Part shown: piece after piece, positions 1-6,500 of the stretch
Layout of the letters: each line of letters starts with the position of its first letter
Numbering within the stretch: the stretch's first letter is position 1
Notes under the pieces: model-generated
Seen by the model: the letters and a program-made list of their open reading frames with translations, nothing else
The model's database searches: none
Told to the model about the DNA's origin: nothing
Made by a program: the position numbers and the translations under genes
DNA from: Bacteroidaceae bacterium
GTDB taxonomy: Bacteria; Bacteroidota; Bacteroidia; Bacteroidales; Bacteroidaceae
Reading direction: 5' to 3'
DNA length: 9,885 nt
Assembly (NCBI GenBank): GCA_017557475.1
Contig: JAFYYO010000191.1
Span: forward strand, 1 to 9,885

Positions 1-1
1 A

Positions 2-673
2 GTCGTCGCTTTCCGAATGCTTCCTGAAGTGGTTTGGAGCCTGCCTCCTCTTGGCACCTTTAATCTTCACGCCGCACTCCTACCTCAGTATCGAGGTGCA
101 GCCCCCATCAATTGGGCAATCATCAACGGCGACAAAGAAACGGGCATCACGACTTTCTTCCTCGACGAGCAAATCGATACGGGTCGCATCATCCTGCAGG
201 AACGCATCCCCATCAGCGAGAATGATTGTGCTGAAGACGTACACGACAAACTCATGATGCAAGGTGCCGAGTTGGTCATCAAGACGGTTCGACTCATCGA
301 AAGCGGAGAGGCTAAAGCCATCGACCAAAGCCAATTCATAACGGACGAGCCCCTTCGACCTGCTCCGAAAATCTTCAAGGACACTTGTCAGATTCGTTGG
401 GAAGAGCACACCCTCGAGAGCGCCTACAACTTCATTCGAGGTCTGAGTCCCTATCCCGCAGCTTGGACGAGAGTGATTGCCAACGGAAAAGAGACGGAGA
501 TGAAAGTCTTCAAGGCCTCGAAGGACCCCTCTAAATCTCCCCTTAAAGGAGAGACTTTGCGAGTTGAGTTGCCTGACGGTTCTCTCTCTCTTGATGAAGT
601 GCAACTCGCAGGCAAGAAACGCATGCCGATTGCCGATTTACTAAACGGAACAAAACTTTCTATTATAAAATAG
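2..673 (+). CDS. fmt: Methionyl-tRNA formyltransferase, 5'-truncated by window edge
   Basis: Transfers a formyl group from 10-formyltetrahydrofolate to the methionine on initiator tRNA, in the cytoplasm, for translation initiation. The open frame runs in from the left edge, so the ATG at 17 is an internal methionine; 223 residues are visible, against about 315 for E. coli Fmt. The formyltransferase core is clear: the FNLH motif (visible residues 20-23), the loop LLPQYRGAAPI (26-36) and DEQIDTG (55-61). By eye, N21, H23 and D59 match the E. coli catalytic residues N106, H108 and D144. The C-terminal tRNA-binding domain follows from about residue 120, with RWEEHTLESAYNFIRGLSPYP resembling the family's conserved stretch. 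The missing part is the N-terminal third. It ends 8 bp before the GH3 gene and has no terminator, so the two may be cotranscribed despite unrelated roles. Identification is secure. Confidence 0.96.
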   Translation, partial: VVAFRMLPEVVWSLPPLGTFNLHAALLPQYRGAAPINWAIINGDKETGITTFFLDEQIDTGRIILQERIPISENDCAEDVHDKLMMQGAELVIKTVRLIESGEAKAIDQSQFITDEPLRPAPKIFKDTCQIRWEEHTLESAYNFIRGLSPYPAAWTRVIANGKETEMKVFKASKDPSKSPLKGETLRVELPDGSLSLDEVQLAGKKRMPIADLLNGTKLSIIK

Positions 674-681
674 GTAATGTT

Positions 682-2901
682 ATGAAGTACAAGATAACCC
701 TTCTCCTTTGTGCTTTTGCTTCACTTTTGCAAGCACAGACTCCCGTTTATCTCGACCCCACGAAGGACATCGAGGCTCGTGTGGAAGATGCTTTGGGGCG
801 TATGACGCTTGCCGAGAAGATTGATGTCATTCACGCTCAAAGCAAGTTCTCGAGTGCCGGTGTGAAGCGTCTCGGCTTGCCTGACTTTTGGACTGACGAC
901 GGACCTCACGGCGTTCGACCTGATGTGCTTTGGGACGAATGGGAGCAAGCAGGTCAGAGCAACGACTCTTGTGTGGCTTTTCCTGCTCTCACGTGTCTAG
1001 CCGCGACTTGGAATCCTGTCGTTTCCCGTGCTTATGGTCACGCTTTGGGCGAAGAGGGGTTGTATCGAGGCAAGGGTATGATTTTGGCTCCAGGCATCAA
1101 CATTTACCGTACGCCTCTCGGAGGTCGCAACTTCGAGTATCTTGGCGAAGACCCTTATCTGACGTCTCGAATGGTTGTGCCTTATGTTCAAGGTCTGCAG
1201 AGCGTTGGCGTCGCAAGTTGTGTGAAGCACTATTGTCTCAACAACGAGGAGGAGTATCGTCATCAGGTGAATGTGATTGTGAGCGACAGAGCCCTTCACG
1301 AAATCTATCTTCCCGGCTTCGAGGCTGCCGTCAAGGAAGGAAAGGCTTGGGGTGTGATGGGTGCTTACAACCTCTACAAGAACGAGCACAACTGCCATAA
1401 CCAATACACGCTCAACAAGATACTGAAGCAGGATTGGGGGTTCGACGGCGTTTTGGTAAGCGATTGGGGAGGTGCTCACGACCTCGACCAAGCAGTCAAG
1501 AACGGGCTTGATATGGAGTTCGGCACTTGGACAAACGGCTTGAGCGAAGGAACGGCGAAGGCTTACGACCTCTACTTCCTCTCGAAGCAGTATCAGAAGG
1601 CAATCGTCGAGGGCAAATACACCACAAAGGAACTCGATGAGAAGGTGCGCCGAGTGTTGCGTCTCTTCTTCCGAACCACGATGAACAAGCAGCGTCCTTA
1701 TGGTTTCCTGTGCAGCGAGAGCCATTACGAAGTGGCTCAGAAAGTTGCTGCTGAAGGTATTGTCCTCTTGCAGAACGAAGGTAATGTCCTGCCCATCAAG
1801 CCGGAAGGCAAGAAGATTCTTGTGGTTGGCGAGAATGCCATCAAGATGATGACCGTTGGCGGAGGTTCAAGTTCCCTGAAGGCTCAGCACGAAATCAGTC
1901 CCTTGCAAGGGCTCCAAATGCGCTTACCTAAAGGAAGCATCGACTTTGCTCGCGGTTATGTAGGCGACGTGAACGGCAACTACAATGGCGTCTCGACAGG
2001 TCAGGACTTGAAGGACGACCGTGCTCCTGAAGTGCTTATTGCTGAGGCAGTTGAGAAGGCGAAGAAGGCTGATTACGTCATCATCTTCGGAGGCTTAAAC
2101 AAGAGCGACTATCAGGATTGCGAGGGTCACGACCGCAAGTCGATGGAACTGCCTTATGGTCAGGACAAACTCATCACGGCTTTGGCTGCCGTCAACAAGC
2201 AGACCATCTACGTCAACATCAGTGGTAATGCGGTTTGCGTGCCTTGGCGCAAGCAAGTAGCCGCCATCGTGCAAGGTTGGTTCCTCGGTAGCGAGGCAGG
2301 CATCGGTTTGGCTGATGTGCTTCTTGGCAATACCAATCCAAGCGGTCATCTGCCTTTCACTTGGTACGAGAACTTGAATCAGGTCGGCGCTCACTCTTTT
2401 GATAAAGCGGCTTTTCCGGGTATTTGGCGAGAGAAGCACGACGTCATCGACGAGGAGTACAAGGAAGGCATTTATGTCGGCTATCGTTGGACGGACAAGC
2501 AGAAGTTGAAACCCGCCTTCGCCTTTGGTCACGGCTTGAGTTATACGACCTTTAAGGTAAGCAATCTCAAGGCTTTAAGTCCTGTCACGACCGACGGCAA
2601 TATGCAGTTTACCGTTGATGTCACGAACACGGGAAGCGTGGAAGGAAGCGACGTCGTTCAACTCTACATAACCGACACGAAGTGCAGCGTAGACCGTCCT
2701 GTCAAGGAGTTGAAAGCCTTTCAGAAGGTTAGCCTGAAGCCGGGAGAGACGAAGACCGTCACCCTGAAGACCGACAAGCGCGCCCTTTCATTTTGGGACG
2801 AGAGCATCGACGATTGGAAGGCAGAGTCAGGTGACTTCATTGCCCAAGCCGGCGACTCAAGCGACCGCCTAACCTGCAAAGTGAAGTTCACGCTGAAGTG
2901 A
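682..2901 (+). CDS. Secreted GH3 beta-glucosidase-like glycoside hydrolase
   Basis: A retaining exo-beta-glycosidase of family GH3, probably a beta-glucosidase or beta-xylosidase releasing terminal sugars from oligosaccharides; the substrate cannot be read from sequence. The 739 residues open with a signal peptide (MKYKITLLLCAFASLLQA, cleavage likely after A18), with no convincing lipobox, so a periplasmic location is inferred. The N-terminal (beta/alpha)8 domain has the GGRNFEYLGEDP motif (147-158), KH at 182-183 and the nucleophile motif VSDWGG, with D261 as the expected nucleophile. The second alpha/beta domain carries CEGHDR (480-485), where E481 is the best candidate acid/base. After AFGHGLSYTTF (614-624) comes a fibronectin-III-like domain, roughly 643-712 onward. 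No PA14 insertion is visible, and the length is usual for BglX-type enzymes. The ATG at 682 is the only start that gives the full signal peptide. It lies 8 bp after fmt and is followed by a strong terminator. Confidence 0.93.
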   Translation: MKYKITLLLCAFASLLQAQTPVYLDPTKDIEARVEDALGRMTLAEKIDVIHAQSKFSSAGVKRLGLPDFWTDDGPHGVRPDVLWDEWEQAGQSNDSCVAFPALTCLAATWNPVVSRAYGHALGEEGLYRGKGMILAPGINIYRTPLGGRNFEYLGEDPYLTSRMVVPYVQGLQSVGVASCVKHYCLNNEEEYRHQVNVIVSDRALHEIYLPGFEAAVKEGKAWGVMGAYNLYKNEHNCHNQYTLNKILKQDWGFDGVLVSDWGGAHDLDQAVKNGLDMEFGTWTNGLSEGTAKAYDLYFLSKQYQKAIVEGKYTTKELDEKVRRVLRLFFRTTMNKQRPYGFLCSESHYEVAQKVAAEGIVLLQNEGNVLPIKPEGKKILVVGENAIKMMTVGGGSSSLKAQHEISPLQGLQMRLPKGSIDFARGYVGDVNGNYNGVSTGQDLKDDRAPEVLIAEAVEKAKKADYVIIFGGLNKSDYQDCEGHDRKSMELPYGQDKLITALAAVNKQTIYVNISGNAVCVPWRKQVAAIVQGWFLGSEAGIGLADVLLGNTNPSGHLPFTWYENLNQVGAHSFDKAAFPGIWREKHDVIDEEYKEGIYVGYRWTDKQKLKPAFAFGHGLSYTTFKVSNLKALSPVTTDGNMQFTVDVTNTGSVEGSDVVQLYITDTKCSVDRPVKELKAFQKVSLKPGETKTVTLKTDKRALSFWDESIDDWKAESGDFIAQAGDSSDRLTCKVKFTLK

Positions 2902-2921
2902 AATTTAGTGGCAACATCCAC

Positions 2922-2959
2922 AAAGCCGTTCTGAGAGAAACAGAGCGGCTTTTTCTTTT
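2922..2959 (+). terminator. Rho-independent terminator after the GH3 gene
   Basis: The left arm AAAGCCGTTCTG (2922-2933) pairs with CAGAGCGGCTTT (2941-2952) over 12 bp with one T-G wobble, across a 7-base loop AGAGAAA. The right arm runs straight into a T-rich tract, TTTTTCTTTT in all. It begins 20 bp after the GH3 stop codon, so it closes the fmt-GH3 transcription unit and separates it from the downstream genes. Confidence 0.9.
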
Positions 2960-2994
2960 ATATACTGAGGAGCATTCCCAAACTAACCCTGCTT

Positions 2995-3072
2995 CGCCCT
3001 CAGTCCTCGCGCGTCAGTACTGCAGTCCTCACACGTATGTACTCGAGTACCTCCACGCTTGTACTGGAGTAC
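2995..3072. repeat. Array of near-palindromes with 22-bp period
   Basis: Three 12-base near-palindromes start at 3017 (GTACTGCAGTCC), 3039 (GTACTCGAGTAC) and 3061 (GTACTGGAGTAC), exactly 22 bp apart. The middle one is a perfect palindrome; the third has one central mismatch pair; the first has an inner perfect 8-mer, ACTGCAGT. The stretches between them are related too (CCTC followed by CACRCG-like sequence, with small shifts). One period upstream, CAGTCCTCGCGCGT (3001-3014) matches CAGTCCTCACACGT (3023-3036) at 12 of 14 positions, so a degraded fourth unit probably begins near 2995. The array lies between the GH3 terminator and the tandem promoters. Its function is unknown; operator sites or a dispersed repeat family are both possible. 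Confidence 0.8.
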
Positions 3073-3204
3073 TTTTATGGGAGGGCCATCGGGATACTAT
3101 GTAAAACCCGCCTTTCATCCACGTTATATTGAGTGCTTTCACAAATATTTTTGCTAATTCCTTTTGCGTATATGGGGAATAAAAGCAAAAACTTTTGTTT
3201 TTCC

Positions 3205-3235
3205 TTTGTAGTTCTCTCGCTTATTCGTATCTTTG
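3205..3235 (+). promoter_or_regulatory. Upstream tandem promoter P1
   Basis: A -33 element TTTG (3205-3208) and a -7 element TATCTTTG (3228-3235) are separated by 19 bp, matching the Bacteroidetes housekeeping consensus TTTG-N19-21-TAnnTTTG. A palindrome with arms AAAG-C-AAAAAC (3182-3192) and GTTTTT-C-CTTT (3197-3207), loop TTTT, overlaps the -33 element. It could be a regulator site or simply an upstream A/T element. Transcripts from here would read through P2 into the zinc-ribbon gene. Confidence 0.75.
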
Positions 3236-3292
3236 AGATAAATCTCGAACATACTTCCACTCGGAAATAAAAGCAAAAACTTTTGTTTTTCC

Positions 3293-3323
3293 TTTGTATT
3301 TCTCTCGTTTATTCGTATCTTTG
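3293..3323 (+). promoter_or_regulatory. Downstream tandem promoter P2 for the zinc-ribbon and GH2 genes
   Basis: TTTG (3293-3296) and TATCTTTG (3316-3323) are separated by 19 bp, a full match to the Bacteroidetes promoter consensus. The same A/T palindrome as in P1 lies at 3270-3295 and overlaps the -33 element. The -7 box ends 22 bp before the ATG at 3346, so the expected 5' leader is only about 15 bases. This spacing is the main reason for placing the downstream gene start at 3346. Confidence 0.82.
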
Positions 3324-3345
3324 CCAAGCAAATGATGATAAAACT

Positions 3346-3510
3346 ATGGAAACTACTGTAAACGAGAACATGGAAAACAAAGAGGTTGCGCCTAAGCAGA
3401 CCGAAGAACAAACGTATCGCTGCAACGACTGCGGGAACGTAATCTACAAGCACGAGGTCTTCTGCTCGAAATGCGGCAAACTGCTCGACAGATACGACTT
3501 CGAGGATTAG
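3346..3510 (+). CDS. Small zinc-ribbon protein, 54 aa
   Basis: A 54-residue cytoplasmic protein with no signal peptide. An acidic, probably disordered N-terminus (1-22, rich in E, N and T) leads into a zinc ribbon made of two CxxCG knuckles: C26-N-D-C29-G and C40-S-K-C43-G, ten residues apart. The tail is LLDRYDFED. Such ribbons bind one zinc ion and often mediate protein or nucleic-acid contacts; the specific role is unknown. The frame stays open upstream to an ATG at 3283, but that start lies inside promoter P2 and would encode a fortuitous hydrophobic leader, so ATG 3346 is preferred; ATG 3370 is a weaker alternative. The leader is A-rich with no Shine-Dalgarno site, as is normal in Bacteroidetes. 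The secreted GH2 gene starts 50 bp downstream with no clear promoter between, so the two are probably cotranscribed. Confidence 0.8.
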   Translation: METTVNENMENKEVAPKQTEEQTYRCNDCGNVIYKHEVFCSKCGKLLDRYDFED

Positions 3511-3560
3511 GTCTTGGGAATGATTGTACGCTTGTTTCTGAAACTAAACAAAACATATAT

Positions 3561-6500
3561 ATGAAAAGATTCACCCTCAGCACGATAGCCGCTATTGCCC
3601 TCGTGCTAACCTTTACAGAGAATGCTTTTGCACAAAGTACTTGGACGAAACAGACCGCGCCTGTGATGACGCCTTGGGGCGAACAACTGACGGCTGAGAA
3701 CGTTTGGCCGGAATATCCCCGTCCGTCGATGAAAAGACAGGAATGGATGAACCTGAACGGCGTGTGGAGATACTTCAAGCGCTCGTCAATCAACTATGAC
3801 TACGAGAGGCGTGCCACATACTTCTCGAAAGCCATTCTCGTGCCATTTCCCGTCGAGTCGGCACTATCGGGCATTATGGACAAGAGTTATTCTTCCAACA
3901 GGCGAGCCACACACATGTATCGCCGCACTTTCACCCTGCCCGAGAGCTTCAGCGGCAAGAACATTCTTCTGCATTTCGGAGCCGTCGATTGGCGTTGCTA
4001 TGTCTATGTGAACGGACAATTGGCAGGCACGCACGATGGCGGCTCTGTGCCTTTCTTCTTCGACATCACACCCTACCTGCAAGAAGGAACTGAGCAAGAA
4101 CTTCAAGTGGCTGTTTGGGATCCGACAGACGGAGGTCAGCCTAACGGCAAGCAAAGCGTCTCGCCAAGCGGCATTTGGTACACTCCGAACAGTGGCATCT
4201 GGCAAACTGTGTGGTTGGAACCCGTCAGCCCCACTCACATTCTCAGTTACGAGCCAATTCCCGACATCGACAACTCCTCTGTTTCCATTAAGGTAAAGAC
4301 CTCTGCGCCTTGCTCCTTGACGCTGAAGGTTAAGGACGGCGACAACTTGGTTGCCGAGCAGACAGGAAACTCGGAACAGACTTTCACGCTCGCTATCCCT
4401 AATGCAAAACTTTGGAGCCCTGATGAGCCGAACCTCTATGACCTCGACATCACCATCAACGAGGAAGGACAGGAGATTGACAAGGTGAGCGGATACTTCG
4501 GCATGAGGAAGTTCTCTCGCGCTATGGTGGACGGACATCCTGCCATCCTCTTGAACAACAAGCCTCTATATATGTACGGTCCCCTCGACCAAGGTTGGTG
4601 GCCCGACGGACTCTTGACACCTCCTTCCTACGAGGCTATGGTCTATGACTTGCAGGTGATGAAGGACTTCGGCATGAATATGGTCCGCAAGCACATCAAA
4701 CTCGAGAACGACCTGTGGTTCGAGTGGTGCGACAGGAACGGATTGGTTGTATGGCAGGATATGCCTTCAGGTTGCGGAAGCGGAGCAATAGGCAATATCG
4801 ACTATGCAATGGAGAATTTCTACCACGAGAACGAGATGCTAATCGATGCCACTCGTCAACATCCCTGTATCGGTGCTTGGGTGGTCATCAATGAAGGTTG
4901 GGGACAACATGTCGAGCAAGGAATGGGACATACCCACAGAGCCGTGAACAGCGTCATCAATGCCAATCACGATCCAGGTCGCTTCGTGCATGCAGTAACG
5001 GGTTGGACCGATGTCGAGATGGGCGACTTCCTTGATGTTCACTCCTACCCTGCCCCGGGTGCAGCCACAAATGCTTTGAACGAGCGTGTGGCTTCCTGTG
5101 GCGAGTTCGGCGGCATCAACCTCTTCATAGAAGACCATATGTGGGCAGGCTCCGACGTCAACTACACCACTGTGGAAGATGCCGACACCTATACAAACCT
5201 CTACGACCACTACACCGACCGCTTGCAAGAACTCCAAAAGGAGAAAGGCCTGTGGATGTCGGTCTATACGCAGATTACCGATGTAGAACAGGAATGCAAC
5301 GGAATCCTGACTTATGACCGCAAAGTCCTGAAAGTCTCTCCTGCTCAACAGGAAGGCATGAAGGCAAAGATTATGCGAACCATTGACTCTCGCTACAGTA
5401 GTGCCACGACCATAGTGCCTGCAGGCGACGAATCATCAAGCATCTCTTGGAGATATACGACGACTGAACCCGCTGAAGGTTGGAACACCGCAGACTTCGA
5501 CCTGACAGGTTGGAAAACAGGTACTGCAGGCTTTGGCGGCGGAGGAAGAACCTCGTGGACAAGCAGCGACATATGGATAAGGCGAAACTTCACCATCAAC
5601 AATTTCGATGTCAGCAGGATTCAAGACCTTCGCCTCTGGCTCTTCCACGACGAGGATGCAGAGATTTACATCAATGGAGTACTCGCACTCAAGGTGACGG
5701 GCTACAACACGAAGTACGAGCAATGGCCACTCCTTCCCGAAGGACTTCAAGCATTGAAACTCGACGGGACAAGCAATCTCATCGCCATCCATTGCAAGCA
5801 AACCACAGGCGGTCAGTTCATCGATTGCGGCCTGAAGATGCGAAACTATACTCCCAATTCTGACTTGCAGGTAGAGCCTATGCCTGAAAGGACTCCTGCT
5901 CCTGAATTCACAAGTGCAAGCGATAAAGCTTACCTGATGACCTACACCTTGCCGACGAGCAACAAACTGCATTATGCCTATAGTATGGACGGAGCGACAT
6001 GGAAAACCATCAATGGAAATCGCTCCATCCTCAGTGGCGAGTTTGAGGAGATTGAACTCAAAGCACCTTTCGTCCGCAGAGTCAATATCGATGGAAAGGA
6101 CATCTTCCATTTGGTAGCAGGAATGGCGGACAACAGTAAGCCCGGCTTCTACCATCTCCAAAGCGAAGACCTCATTCACTGGCAGACAGGAGAGAGCGGA
6201 AACATACTCGCAAAGCCTTCTACTGCGGCAATCAGCAAGGCAGAGTCGCCCGAATGGATATACAACGAGTCTTCATCCACATTCTTCGTTTATTGGAATG
6301 CTAAGGACGGAGACAGGAGCAACATTTACCTCTCCACAACAAAGGATTGGAAACGCTTCGGCTCCCCACGAGCCTACTATTCCACAAGTTACTCTGTTTA
6401 CGACATGCATATCGAGAAAAGTGGCGACACCTATACCGGCATCTTCTACAATTCCGACAGGAATCTTATGCAGACGCAGTTCAACAATTTAAGAGTAACG

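Larger units (their letters stand above)
3178..3323 (+). repeat. Direct repeat of a 58-bp promoter module
   Basis: Positions 3178-3235 and 3266-3323 are identical at 56 of 58 bases; the only differences are at 3211/3299 (G/T) and 3220/3308 (C/T). The 30 bp between them (3236-3265) are unrelated. Each copy holds an imperfect A/T palindrome followed by a complete Bacteroidetes-type promoter, so the duplication yields two tandem promoters 88 bp apart. The two-copy structure is directly visible; how it arose is not. Confidence 0.92.
2902..3345. other. Structured 444-bp intergenic region
   Basis: No credible gene lies here. From left to right it holds the GH3 terminator, a 22-bp-period palindrome array (about 2995-3072), about 100 bp (3076-3177) in which I see only a lone TATTTTTG box at 3146-3153 without a matching -33 element, and two near-identical promoter modules (3178-3235 and 3266-3323) separated by 30 bp of unrelated sequence. 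The short open frames on either strand have no coding character; minus-strand ones contain a repeated peptide only because the promoter DNA is duplicated. Confidence 0.8.

Noticed and set aside
3001..3072. CRISPR-like array
   Set aside because: The units are contiguous and mutually related over their whole 22 bp, with no unique spacers and no cas genes nearby.
3146..3153. TATTTTTG resembling a -7 promoter box
   Set aside because: No TTTG lies 19-21 bp upstream (the sequence there is ACGTTATATT), so it is not a full promoter; A/T-rich DNA gives such boxes by chance.
3283..3345. Upstream ATG at 3283 as the start of the zinc-ribbon protein, giving an apparent hydrophobic leader
   Set aside because: The start would fall inside the duplicated promoter module, upstream of its -33 and -7 elements, so a P2 transcript would not contain it. 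The hydrophobic residues come from the T-rich promoter DNA.
3154..3453. Minus-strand open frame with an internally repeated peptide
   Set aside because: The repeated peptide is simply the duplicated promoter DNA read in reverse; there is no supporting start context or motif.
3527..3534. TACGCTTG as a possible -7 box for a separate GH2 promoter
   Set aside because: It mismatches TAnnTTTG at one position and has no TTTG about 20 bp upstream.
3471..3560. Longer GH2 frame starting at 3471 and overlapping the zinc-ribbon gene
   Set aside because: The extra 30 residues are arginine-rich and would bury the clear signal peptide that begins at ATG 3561.
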